Shown in pieces: positions 12,313 to 20,502 of a stretch of DNA of 64,000 bases. The stretch's first letter is position 1, and every line of letters begins with the position of its first letter. The position numbers and the translations under genes were made by a program. Source of the stretch: Corynebacterium singulare (lineage in GTDB: Bacteria; Actinomycetota; Actinomycetes; Mycobacteriales; Mycobacteriaceae); the NCBI RefSeq assembly GCF_000833575.1, contig NZ_CP010827.1, forward strand, positions 1 to 64,000, given 5' to 3'. The notes under the pieces are model-generated. The model was not told the DNA's origin and searched no databases. It saw only the letters and a program-made list of their open reading frames with translations.

Positions 12313-12753
12313 TTTCAACCCCAAGCATAGTCTCAGCTACGGAAGTGAATCTCCGGAAGGGAAGCAGGCCTTAAGAAACTAAACCAAGGGGCCGCCCTGG
12401 TTAACCTATCGAATGACATAAACGTAATTATTCCCCGGATAGGGGTAGAACCATTCACAGCTTTCACATAGGTTCGAAATAGTTTCACCAGTCCCTCACG
12501 TATAAAACACTGCCATCTACCTGCTAATTAACCGGTCAGGACGGTCAGAGTGTTGGAAAAACTCTAAAAAGTTGTTGCGTTTGACTGGAAAGACCCGCGA
12601 AAGTCCGATAATCTTGCCAACAGCGACAAAAGCTGCACTACTTGTTGAGAATGTGAAGATCATTCTGAAAGAACATTTGCTAGCGTCGCCCTACACGACG
12701 GTTATCGAAAGATAATTTTCACAGACCGACCTCAACTCTCATAGGGGAATTAC
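12313..12753 (+). promoter_or_regulatory. Long upstream region of the S-layer-type gene
   Basis: This 440-bp stretch contains no gene. It is AT-rich relative to its surroundings. Candidate -10 hexamers are TATAAA (12501-12506) and GATAAT (12607-12612), the latter 20 bases after TTGACT (12581-12586). AGGGGA at 12742-12747 is the ribosome binding site for the ATG at 12754. Several short inverted repeats are present but none is compelling. A long regulated leader is plausible for an abundant surface protein. Confidence 0.45.
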
Positions 12754-14595
12754 ATGTTCAAGAACCGTGTTCGCACCGCCGCTCTCGCAGGTGCCATCGC
12801 AGTTGCCACCGGTGTTTCCGGTGTTGCAGTCCCGGCTTTCGCTGAGGACACCACCACCTCCACCATCCAGGGTGGCGGTTTCAACGAGCCGGACGCATCC
12901 CTGGCTAAGGACGTTGAAGCTAAGAACGTTACCGAAGCTCAGCTGCGTGACGCAGTAGCGGCAACCGACCACTACATCGTCAACAACAACCAGTTCGAGG
13001 AGCTGTACAAGGCAGCTGCCGCAGCAAACACCGACGGTCTCGACCGTTCCGAGCAGGCAGACTACAAGGCTTACCAGGCTGCAGCCAACGAGGCTACCAA
13101 GCAGCTGGCACAGGCTGAGAAGAACGTTCAGGATGCTCGCGCTTCCGTTGCCTACGCTCTGCAGGCTGACAAGGGCGCTGACGAGGCTTGGGCCGCCTAC
13201 GAAGAGGCAGCCCACGACTACAACAACACCGTCACCAACATCTCCGGTGGCAAGCGCTACGGCAAGGACGAGACCAAGCTCGGACTGCTGGAGAGCGACC
13301 TGAACAAGGCCAACTCCTTCGTTGCCAACAAGGTCAACGATGAGGACAAGTCCAACCTTCCGAAGCTTGTTGCTCCGCAGCTGAATCCGGTTGACCCGGA
13401 GAACTTCGACTCCGTTCAGAAGACCCCGGAGAAGAACATCAAGCTTCTTGAGGACATGATCAAGGTCTACAAGGAGCGCCTCGACTACACCGGTTGGCGC
13501 GGTGCTGATGAGTCCAAGGACAACTACATCACCCGTGACTACATTCCGCTCGTTAAGCAGCTGATTGCTGACGCTGAGATGCTGCTGGAGCAGCTCAAGG
13601 CTGACTCCGCCAAGCTGGAAGAGGCTCGCCAGGCTGCCCTCGAGGCTTCCCGCAACTCCCAGGCTGGCGACATCCTGGTTCGCCAGGGCTACCTGGACCA
13701 GGCCTACGCACAGGTCCGCGTCCTGCGCGCAATGGAGACCGAGTTCGCTATCGGTGCTCGCGTCCTCGAGCTGCGTGAGTCCGACGAGAACGGCACCGTT
13801 GTTGTCGATGGCAAGCAGATGACCCTGCGTGAGGCTTACGCTGCCCTCATTGCACACAACACTGGCATCGTTTCCATCGCCAAGAACGATAACTACAACG
13901 AGTACAAGAAGCAGGTCGCGAAGTTCAAGGGCTTCAAGCAGTGGGCTTCCGACGAGGCTAACTTCGACGGAAACCGTATCTGGGCTCCGCAGATTCCGGC
14001 TGACTTCGCTGACCCGGAGAGCCCGTGGGGCAACGCACCGGTAGCAGTGTGGGACGGCGGCTCCGACAAGGAGCGCACGGAATACTTCGCTATGAAGGTT
14101 GCTGCACAGCAGGCCTTCTTCGGCCCGAACAACTACAACCTCGAGTACGAAGAGGCTTACCGCCAGGTTCTGAACGCCGACAACGGCGTCAAGAAGGAGA
14201 TCGCTGACTCCAAGGCTGCCGAGGAGCAGGCCAAGGCTGAGCGCGAGGCCGCTGAGAAGGAAGCCAAGGACCGCGAGCGCATCGCAAACGCTCTCGAGAA
14301 CCTGGGCGGCAACAAGGGCGGCAACGCTGGCGACAACGGCAAGGACGGCAACGCTGGCGACAACGGCAAGGACGGCAACGCTGGCGACAATGGCAAGGAC
14401 GGCAAGGGCGACAACGCTGGTAACTCCGGCAAGAAGGATCAGTCCTCCGACATCAAGTCCAAGCTTTCCTCTGAGGACGGCAAGCCGTCTGCACTGGGCA
14501 TCTTCGGCATCGTTGCTGGTGTCCTGGCTGCAGTTGCTGCTGCCTTCCCGGCAATCGCCAAGGCTCTGAACCTTGACATCAAGCTTCCGTTCTAA
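12754..14595 (+). CDS. cspB: S-layer-type surface protein, PS2/CspB-like
   Basis: This 613-aa secreted protein begins with MFKNRVRTAALAGAIAV and a signal peptidase site after VPAFA (about residue 30), strikingly like the leader of the C. glutamicum S-layer protein PS2. The mature part is long, helical and rich in Ala/Glu/Lys, with no catalytic motif. Near the end, three 27-bp repeats encode NAGDNGKDG, followed by a spacer and a C-terminal hydrophobic helix (about 578-605) ending DIKLPF. PS2 is anchored to the mycomembrane by such a helix. Codon use is very uniform (mostly GGC, AAG, GCT), as in highly expressed genes. Homology is judged mainly from the two ends. Confidence 0.8.
   Translation: MFKNRVRTAALAGAIAVATGVSGVAVPAFAEDTTTSTIQGGGFNEPDASLAKDVEAKNVTEAQLRDAVAATDHYIVNNNQFEELYKAAAAANTDGLDRSEQADYKAYQAAANEATKQLAQAEKNVQDARASVAYALQADKGADEAWAAYEEAAHDYNNTVTNISGGKRYGKDETKLGLLESDLNKANSFVANKVNDEDKSNLPKLVAPQLNPVDPENFDSVQKTPEKNIKLLEDMIKVYKERLDYTGWRGADESKDNYITRDYIPLVKQLIADAEMLLEQLKADSAKLEEARQAALEASRNSQAGDILVRQGYLDQAYAQVRVLRAMETEFAIGARVLELRESDENGTVVVDGKQMTLREAYAALIAHNTGIVSIAKNDNYNEYKKQVAKFKGFKQWASDEANFDGNRIWAPQIPADFADPESPWGNAPVAVWDGGSDKERTEYFAMKVAAQQAFFGPNNYNLEYEEAYRQVLNADNGVKKEIADSKAAEEQAKAEREAAEKEAKDRERIANALENLGGNKGGNAGDNGKDGNAGDNGKDGNAGDNGKDGKGDNAGNSGKKDQSSDIKSKLSSEDGKPSALGIFGIVAGVLAAVAAAFPAIAKALNLDIKLPF
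14323..14403 (+). repeat. Three tandem 27-bp repeats inside cspB-like gene
   Basis: Units at 14323-14349, 14350-14376 and 14377-14403 each encode NAGDNGKDG. The first two are identical and the third differs by one base (AAT for AAC). They form a flexible, hydrophilic linker just before the membrane anchor. Such repeats can vary in number between strains. Confidence 0.95.
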
Positions 14596-14645
14596 TTGAA
14601 CGAAGTTTGAACTGATATCTCGAATGAGATAAACAGTAACTAAAG

Positions 14646-14680
14646 GTGCCCCGCCATTAAGGCGGGGCACTTTTTGTTTT
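14646..14680 (+). terminator. Rho-independent terminator after S-layer-type gene
   Basis: GTGCCCCGCC (14646-14655), a 5-nt loop ATTAA, then GGCGGGGCAC (14661-14670) and TTTTTGTTTT. Confidence 0.95.
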
Positions 14681-14876
14681 CCCGTCAGAGTTGAACTGGA
14701 ATATGGGGGTGGAGTTAAGCGCCGAAGCTTTCCTTATGACTCCTGTGGCCGGCCGTAGTTTAATCCCATATAAATGGCACAAGGGCTGAGCGTCGGTGCG
14801 GGAAATCGCAGTAGGAATGGTGATGCGCTCTGCCTGTTGCTTTCACGGACAGGTTCCAGAGTGTAGGTCTTTTTGC

Positions 14877-15812
14877 CTATTGGGCGAGGTACTGTCGGCC
14901 TGGCTGGGGGTTCGGGATGAGGCGGTCGAGGCTTACGGGTTCTAACCCTTTGGCGCGGAGACCGTCGATGATGCAAGTGCTTGCTTCGATAGTGGTGGGG
15001 TGGATGTCGTGCATGAGAATGATGCTTCCCGGCAACGCGCCGTCGACAGCGGCGGTGCAGACGTGTTCGGCGTTGCGGTCTTTCCAATCGAGTGTGTCGA
15101 TTGACCACAGTGCTTGGGCCTGTCCGTTAGCACGTGCTGCGGCGTCGACAGTGCCGTTAGTAGCACCGTAGGGAGGGCGTAGCCACTTTGGGTTCTGGCC
15201 GGTAGCGGCCTTGATGGCGTTTGCGCCGGACTTGATTTCAGCGTCGACCTGTTCTGCGGGCAAGGTAGTGAGCTCTCTGTGCGAATCGGTGTGGTTGCCC
15301 ACAGTGTGGCCCTCGGCCGTCATGCGGCGAAGCAGCTCGGGGTGAGCGTAGGCATTGGGGGCTAGAACCATGAAACTAGCGTGGGCATCCTTGGCCTTGA
15401 GCGTGTCCAAAAGCTGCCCGGTGAGGTTGCCAGGGCCATCGTCGTAGGTGATAGCGACGCAGTTGGAGCACGTCTCGTCAGCAACGGATTGTCGCCGGTG
15501 TGCCGGGTTGTGCGCATCCTTGGCGGTGAGTGCCTTGTCCTGTTTCTGAGGCGAGCCCTGGGGTCTCGAGGAACCGGCAAAGACAGGATTGTTCTGAAGC
15601 TCCTTCGGGAGGGCGTTGTAAACGTTCTGCTCCATGCGGTCGATCTCGTCCTGGAGGTCGGGGAGCTGGGGCTGCGGAATCTGCGTCGTGTTCACGTGCG
15701 GTCGCGGCAGCGGAGGAACCGTGGGCAGTTCCTGGGCGTGGGCGCTCACCGGCGCTGCAGTAATCGCGGCTAGTGCGAGGGCGGTGACGGAGCGGACAAA
15801 AAATCGACGCAT
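14877..15812 (-). CDS. Secreted polysaccharide deacetylase (NodB domain)
   Basis: NodB-family enzymes remove N-acetyl groups from polysaccharides or peptidoglycan with a divalent metal. The 311-aa product starts at ATG 15812, preceded by GGAAGG on the minus strand; the reading frame extends further upstream without support. A signal peptide (MRRFFVRSVTALALAA, cleavage near AHA) leads to a Pro-rich linker. The NodB domain then shows TYDDGPG (catalytic and metal Asp), HTDSH (metal His pair), LRPPYG and ILMHDIH. The enzyme likely modifies the cell wall. It is convergent with the S-layer-type gene. Confidence 0.92.
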   Translation of the reverse strand: MRRFFVRSVTALALAAITAAPVSAHAQELPTVPPLPRPHVNTTQIPQPQLPDLQDEIDRMEQNVYNALPKELQNNPVFAGSSRPQGSPQKQDKALTAKDAHNPAHRRQSVADETCSNCVAITYDDGPGNLTGQLLDTLKAKDAHASFMVLAPNAYAHPELLRRMTAEGHTVGNHTDSHRELTTLPAEQVDAEIKSGANAIKAATGQNPKWLRPPYGATNGTVDAAARANGQAQALWSIDTLDWKDRNAEHVCTAAVDGALPGSIILMHDIHPTTIEASTCIIDGLRAKGLEPVSLDRLIPNPQPGRQYLAQ

Positions 15813-16004
15813 GGCAGCCTTCCAAGAACGGCAATAGGCAATAGTAGACGATTCATTGTTCCGCTGACCGCGCCTGCCTGGTCGCTTCGACACGCAACTA
15901 GAGTGAAAATAGTTAATAAAAGTGACTGATGGTGCATTCATTCCGCGGGGGCTTCCTTGTGACTTTCATGTTGAGTGCACGCGGGAGTATGCTCAACAGT
16001 CACT

Positions 16005-16077
16005 GGGGCATTAGCTCAATTGGTAGAGCATCTGCTTTGCAAGCAGAAGGTCAGGAGTTCGATTCTCCTATGCTCCA
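16005..16077 (+). tRNA. tRNA-Ala (TGC), copy 2
   Basis: All 73 bases are identical to the tRNA-Ala at 12189-12261, with anticodon TGC. The flanks differ, so only the gene itself is duplicated. The pair brackets the S-layer-type gene and the deacetylase. Confidence 0.97.
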
Positions 16078-16083
16078 CAAGGA

Positions 16084-16120
16084 AGCTCCCTCTCTTCGGA
16101 GAGGGAGCTCGTGGGGTTTT
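16084..16120 (+). terminator. Hairpin terminator after tRNA-Ala copy 2
   Basis: AGCTCCCTCTC (16084-16094), tetraloop TTCG, GAGAGGGAGCT (16099-16109), then CGTGGGGTTTT. It is a very stable stem, but the T-run is short and displaced. Confidence 0.7.
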
Positions 16121-16163
16121 GAGCGGGGGAGAGGCGGAATCGAACTAGGGGCTCAAGCCATGG

Positions 16164-16637
16164 CTAATGGAAGCGCTTGACCAGCACCACGTGACCGTCG
16201 TTGTCGCCTACGGGCTCAAAGCCGAGGTGCAGGTAGAGGCGGTGGGCACGCTCATTGGCCGTGGCCACCGACAGTGAGATGCCCGGCGCACCCATTTCGC
16301 GGGCGAGGTTGGTGGAGGCGTCGATAAGCGCGGTGCCCACGCCTTGGCCGCGGAAACGCGGCTCCACGGCAAGGCCGATCTCAGGGATGCCCTCGGCCAC
16401 ATGGCCGTAGCCGTGGCGCTTAGGCGTACCCCAATTGAGCCACACCCCACCGGCGGGCACGTGGCCTTCCCAGGCGATGAAGCCGCCACGCGAAGGATCC
16501 CAACCGGAAAGGTAGTACTCGAAATCCTCCTCAAACTGCGGGGTGAGCTCCTTGTGCTCATCGCCAAAGGTGTCGGTGAGGAAGTTGAGGCGGGCGAGAT
16601 ACGTGCGGTCAGCTTCAGTCAGGGGGAGAAGGTGCAT
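16164..16637 (-). CDS. GNAT family N-acetyltransferase
   Basis: GNAT enzymes transfer an acetyl group from acetyl-CoA to an amine. The 157-aa product has the acetyl-CoA motif EPRFRGQGVGTALI (consensus RxxGxG) and the C-terminal ANERAHRLYLHLGFEPVG typical of the fold. The substrate cannot be predicted. I prefer ATG 16637 (MHLLPLTEADR); an upstream start at 16691 would overlap the end of the ABC transporter gene. It lies directly downstream of the ABC pair on the same strand. Confidence 0.85.
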   Translation of the reverse strand: MHLLPLTEADRTYLARLNFLTDTFGDEHKELTPQFEEDFEYYLSGWDPSRGGFIAWEGHVPAGGVWLNWGTPKRHGYGHVAEGIPEIGLAVEPRFRGQGVGTALIDASTNLAREMGAPGISLSVATANERAHRLYLHLGFEPVGDNDGHVVLVKRFH

Positions 16638-16675
16638 GAATTCCAGGATAGAGCGCGAACGCAGATGCGTCGGTG

Positions 16676-18478
16676 CTACCCGCGTTCCCACTGGGCATAG
16701 GCCTTGGCATAGCGCCCGCCCAGCGCCATGAGGTCGGCATGGGTGCCGTCCTCGACAATCTGGCCCTGTTCCATGACGATGATGCGGTCAGCCTCACGGG
16801 CTTGGTCCAAGCGGTGGGCCACGACGAGTGCGGTGCGGCCTTTGGTAACGGCCTTGGCTGCGTGTTCGAGGACCTCAGCATGTTCCGAGCCGGCCTCTGA
16901 GGTGGCCTCATCCATGATGAGCACCGGTGGCTGGCGCAGGATCATGCGGGCAAGGGAGAGCTGCTGCTCGGCCTCAGCGCCGAGATCCTCGTGGCCGGCG
17001 CCAATGAGGGTGTCAAGGCCCTGGGGGAGCCAGCGGGAGTGCTCGTCCAAACCCACAGTGTGGAGTGCCGCCCAGAGTTCGTCATCGCTGGCGCCCGGCT
17101 TGGCCAGGAGAAGGTCACTGCGCAGCGTGCCGGAGAAAAGGTGGACCTCTTGGGTAATGAGCGCGACGTGTTCGGTGATCCACGTATTGGGAACGGTGGA
17201 CGTGTCGATGCCATCGAGGCTGATGCTTCCCTGGGTGGGATACTGCAGTCCGGCGACGAGGGAAGCCAGGGTGGATTTGCCCGCGCCGGAGGTGCCCACC
17301 AGGGCGGTGGTGGTGCCGGCGGTGAGGGTGAGGGAGACGTCACGAAGCACAGGCGCACCACCCGGGTAGTTGTAGGAGAGGTTCTTCATGGTGATGGTGG
17401 GGGCGTGGGTGAGACGCGGAGTGTCCTTGTGGCGTCCTGCGCCGGCGGCGGCGTCGAGAGTGGCCAGGGCGACGGCGCGGCCGAGGGAGGTCACGGAATG
17501 CTGGATTTCGCCGGCGAAGAAGAGGATGTTGAACACGTGGACCTCCAAACGCATGACCAGGAGGACCGCTGAGGCGGCCTGACCCTGGGTGACCCAGCCG
17601 GCCATGACCATGGGGACGGACATGGCCACCGAGCCCAGCAAGAGAACGCCGAAAGCCAGAGAGCCCTGCCCCAGGACGCGGTTGATGAGTGGAACCTTAT
17701 CGCCCCAGGCCTGCACCGTGTCCCAGGAGTAGCGCTCCATGCGCGTGTGTGCCCAATCCTTGAGGGAGAACTGGCGGAGGGTCTCCAGCGCGCGGATGGT
17801 GTCCAGCAGCACATTGTTGCGGTAGGCCTCCACCGAGGAAACCTCGTTGGCCACGGTGGGGATATCGCGCATGGTGGCGCGGATGAAGGGGTAGAGGAGC
17901 AGGCTCACCACGAGGAAGAGGAGGGCGTAGGCGGGGTGGATGAACACCATGGCGAGCGCGGTGAGCGGCAGCATGAAGAGCGTCAGAACAAGGCGCTCAC
18001 CCATCATGGACATGGACATCACCACGGTGTCGATGTCCTTGGACAGGCGGGTAATGATGTTGCCGGTGCCCAGCTCCATGACGGCAGGTACGGGGGCGCC
18101 AAGGGTGGAATCAAGGGCCGCGGTGCGCAGATCCACCGAGAGGCGGCGGGTCGTAGAAGTGATGAAGTAGCGGGCCACCGCACGGCCGGTGACCTCCACG
18201 AGGAAGCCAAGGGCGATGATAATGAGTGCGCCCACCATGGCGCGGCGGCCAGTGCCCAGGACGGGCAATTCCATGCCCTGGATGATGTCCACGACGCGGC
18301 CGAGGACCTGGGAAACCAGGTTCATCATGATGACCGTGACGGTGAAGAGCGCGAAGAAAAGTGCGATGCCGCGCCTGGTGGGGGCGCTGGGCAGGGTTTT
18401 CAGAAAGCGCAGGCATTCCTTCGGAGAGGCGGGGGCGAGGGCATCGGCGCGGCCCTTGTTGGTGGTTTGTTGGCTCAT
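16676..18478 (-). CDS. ABC exporter subunit with intact Walker motifs but degenerate signature
   Basis: This 600-aa half-transporter has a six-helix membrane domain (about 30-330) and a nucleotide-binding domain. Walker A ALVGTSGAGKSTLA, Walker B VLIMDEATSE and the H-loop VVAHRLDQA are intact. The ABC signature that should read LSGGQ is replaced by LGAEAEQQLSLAR. It starts 4 bases inside the upstream ABC gene, so the two subunits must be made together and form a heterodimer. The signature gap is supplied by its partner (see 18475-20049). Substrate unknown. Confidence 0.9.
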   Translation of the reverse strand: MSQQTTNKGRADALAPASPKECLRFLKTLPSAPTRRGIALFFALFTVTVIMMNLVSQVLGRVVDIIQGMELPVLGTGRRAMVGALIIIALGFLVEVTGRAVARYFITSTTRRLSVDLRTAALDSTLGAPVPAVMELGTGNIITRLSKDIDTVVMSMSMMGERLVLTLFMLPLTALAMVFIHPAYALLFLVVSLLLYPFIRATMRDIPTVANEVSSVEAYRNNVLLDTIRALETLRQFSLKDWAHTRMERYSWDTVQAWGDKVPLINRVLGQGSLAFGVLLLGSVAMSVPMVMAGWVTQGQAASAVLLVMRLEVHVFNILFFAGEIQHSVTSLGRAVALATLDAAAGAGRHKDTPRLTHAPTITMKNLSYNYPGGAPVLRDVSLTLTAGTTTALVGTSGAGKSTLASLVAGLQYPTQGSISLDGIDTSTVPNTWITEHVALITQEVHLFSGTLRSDLLLAKPGASDDELWAALHTVGLDEHSRWLPQGLDTLIGAGHEDLGAEAEQQLSLARMILRQPPVLIMDEATSEAGSEHAEVLEHAAKAVTKGRTALVVAHRLDQAREADRIIVMEQGQIVEDGTHADLMALGGRYAKAYAQWERG

Positions 18479-20049
18479 AGTTCCCGCACCTCATCGGCGT
18501 TGGCCGCCCAGGTGGAGGCGGAGGTGATGACGACGGTGACCTTGCCGGCGCGGAGCTCATGCACGCGCTGGGCGACGTCCGCCAGTGTCAACGAGTCCAG
18601 TCCCGTCGTGGGGTTATCGAGCACGAGGACCTCGGGATCGCGGGCGAGCGCGCGGGCAAGGGCCACGCGCTGGCGCTGGCCGCCGGAGAGGTTGAGTCCG
18701 GCCTCGCCGATGGGAGCGGTGGGTAGCTCACCGTTGGGGCCCACCCCGCCGAGGCGGGTGATGATGTCCTCGCAGGCGGAGGCATGGAGGGCGTCGCTAA
18801 GCTGCGCGGCGCTGGCCGTGCGGAGGGGGTCGACGTTGTCTTGCAGAGTGCCCTCGAGCACGGAGATGCGATGCGGTGGGCACAGCGCGCCCTGGGCGTT
18901 CAGATAACCTACCCAGGACTCCACGGTGCTGCGCCCGGCGGCGGTGGTGGGCATCCACACGTGCAGGCCGGGCTTCACGTCGATGGGTGTGCCGACAGAC
19001 CCAGTGGCGTTGGCGGAGAGATCGCTCAGTAGCTCGCCGACGCGCTCCACGGAGGCGCGCGCCCGGGCCCAGTTTTCCGTGAGCAGGCCCAGGGAGACGC
19101 CCAGTGCAGTCAGGGAGGGTGGAACGAGCATGGTGATGGCCATCATGCCGCCGGGGGAGATACGGCCCTCGAAGGTCTCCCACGAGGTCCACGCCAACAG
19201 GCCTATGGCGAAGGATGCGGGCACGATCTGGCGGAACCAAGACATCACGGCAGCGCGCCTGGCCTCCGTGAGCATGGCGGTGAGCGAGTCCTGGGCAGCG
19301 TCGGAAAAGCGCTGGCGTGCGATGTCCCTCGCGCCGAGCCCCTTGACCACGCGGGATCCTTGCGCAAAATCCGTGGCCAGGGAGAGGGCGGTGTTCTCCA
19401 ATTGGCGGCGGCGGGCGGCAACCTTGGTTAGGGGTTTCGTCGTGGCCCACGAGGCCAGGGCGGTGGCCAGCGCGCCAAGGAGGAGCACCCCGGAGACCGT
19501 CCAGGAGATGGGCGCTAGGCTCACGACGGCCCCGAGCAGGTAGCCCACCATGATGAGCGGGAAGTTGAGAATCTGCTTGAGCTGGCCGATGTAATGCGAA
19601 TCCTCATCCATCGTGTTGAGCAACCGCCCGGGGCTCTGGCCGGCGGTGGAGGCCTCCAAGAGCCGGTCCAGCAGGTTGAGGCGCAACGTGTGCGTGGTGC
19701 GTGCCTGGCTGAGATCCGTGAAGGCATCCGTCGTGGCCTCGCTGATATAGGTGATGTAGAGAATCAGCGCGGTCACCACAATGGGTAGGGCTACCGTGCG
19801 CCAGGAGGGATCAGAGAAAGCATACTGAGTGGTCTGGCCGATGATGACGGAGACCAACGCGCCCAGCGGGGCATTGATGAGGGCACTGATGAAGATGCCG
19901 AAGACGCCAGGGCGCTGGGCAAAAAGCAGACGCCACGTGGCGGTACCGGGGTGAGAAAAATCGGTGGTATCAGTGAGAGAAACCTCCCCGGTGGGAGGCT
20001 CATCTGGGAGGTACCACGACCACGTCTTCATGCGCGGGTAGTGAGTCAT
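18475..20049 (-). CDS. ABC exporter subunit with degenerate nucleotide-binding site
   Basis: This 524-aa half-transporter has a six-helix membrane domain (about 40-330) and a shortened nucleotide-binding domain. The signature LNLSGGQRQRVALARAL is perfect. The Walker A position reads MPTTAAGRST (consensus GxxGxGK[ST]), losing two glycines and the lysine. Walker B ends VLVLDNPTTG, so the catalytic Glu is Asn. The H-loop region is VVITSASTW, without His. It can therefore contribute only its signature to ATP hydrolysis by its partner. The ATG at 20049 follows a short leader; no strong ribosome site is seen. Confidence 0.9.
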   Translation of the reverse strand: MTHYPRMKTWSWYLPDEPPTGEVSLTDTTDFSHPGTATWRLLFAQRPGVFGIFISALINAPLGALVSVIIGQTTQYAFSDPSWRTVALPIVVTALILYITYISEATTDAFTDLSQARTTHTLRLNLLDRLLEASTAGQSPGRLLNTMDEDSHYIGQLKQILNFPLIMVGYLLGAVVSLAPISWTVSGVLLLGALATALASWATTKPLTKVAARRRQLENTALSLATDFAQGSRVVKGLGARDIARQRFSDAAQDSLTAMLTEARRAAVMSWFRQIVPASFAIGLLAWTSWETFEGRISPGGMMAITMLVPPSLTALGVSLGLLTENWARARASVERVGELLSDLSANATGSVGTPIDVKPGLHVWMPTTAAGRSTVESWVGYLNAQGALCPPHRISVLEGTLQDNVDPLRTASAAQLSDALHASACEDIITRLGGVGPNGELPTAPIGEAGLNLSGGQRQRVALARALARDPEVLVLDNPTTGLDSLTLADVAQRVHELRAGKVTVVITSASTWAANADEVREL

Positions 20050-20101
20050 AAAGACTCATCTTATCGCTCCGCAGGGCTGCGTGGTGACTTAGATAACAGT
20101 C

Positions 20102-20305
20102 TTAGGAGAGGTGGTAATTGTCCACGTCGTAGCCGTTGAACTCGCGGTCTACGCCATAGTCATCCACGGAGCTGAACTGCGTACCGTTCTCGATGGCGAA
20201 GCGGAGGTTGTCTAGGCGGGATGACGGGTCGCCCGCAACGGCACCTGCTGGAAAGTAAAAGGTGTCGCCACCTTTGAGCTTGACGATGAGTGATTCGAAG
20301 CTCAT
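20102..20305 (-). CDS. Small protein of unknown function (67 aa)
   Basis: The product is soluble and acidic, with FESLIVKLKGGDTFYFPAGA at the start and a Tyr/Asp-rich tail (DDYGVDREFNGYDVDNYHLS). Its start is well supported by AAGGAG about 8 bases upstream on the minus strand. I recognise no family. It stands alone between the ABC pair and the membrane protein at 20503. Confidence 0.65.
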   Translation of the reverse strand: MSFESLIVKLKGGDTFYFPAGAVAGDPSSRLDNLRFAIENGTQFSSVDDYGVDREFNGYDVDNYHLS

Positions 20306-20452
20306 GTTTTCATCTCCTTGGGGGTGCTATGACCAATACAACTGCAGTGCGAAAACTGCGCGCGGGCACCGATCGTCCACGATCGATGCCAATTAACTTC
20401 TGATTCAAGCAGCTCGCACGCGCAGGAGCAAAGTAGTGAGATCTAGACAACG

Positions 20453-20486
20453 AAACCCCCTCCCCCCAAAGGCGGGGGAGGGGGCT
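20453..20486 (-). terminator. Rho-independent terminator for the gene at 20503
   Basis: On the minus strand CCCCCTCCCCC (20484-20474) pairs with GGGGGAGGGGG (20466-20456) and ends in TTTCG. It sits just after the stop at 20503. Confidence 0.8.
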
Positions 20487-20502
20487 GTATGGGAAGTGAA
20501 TT

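Noticed and set aside
12739..14670. A 643-codon open frame opposite the S-layer-type gene
   Set aside because: The plus-strand frame has signal peptide, repeats, anchor, ribosome site and terminator. The minus-strand frame is Val/Leu/Ser-rich shadow sequence.
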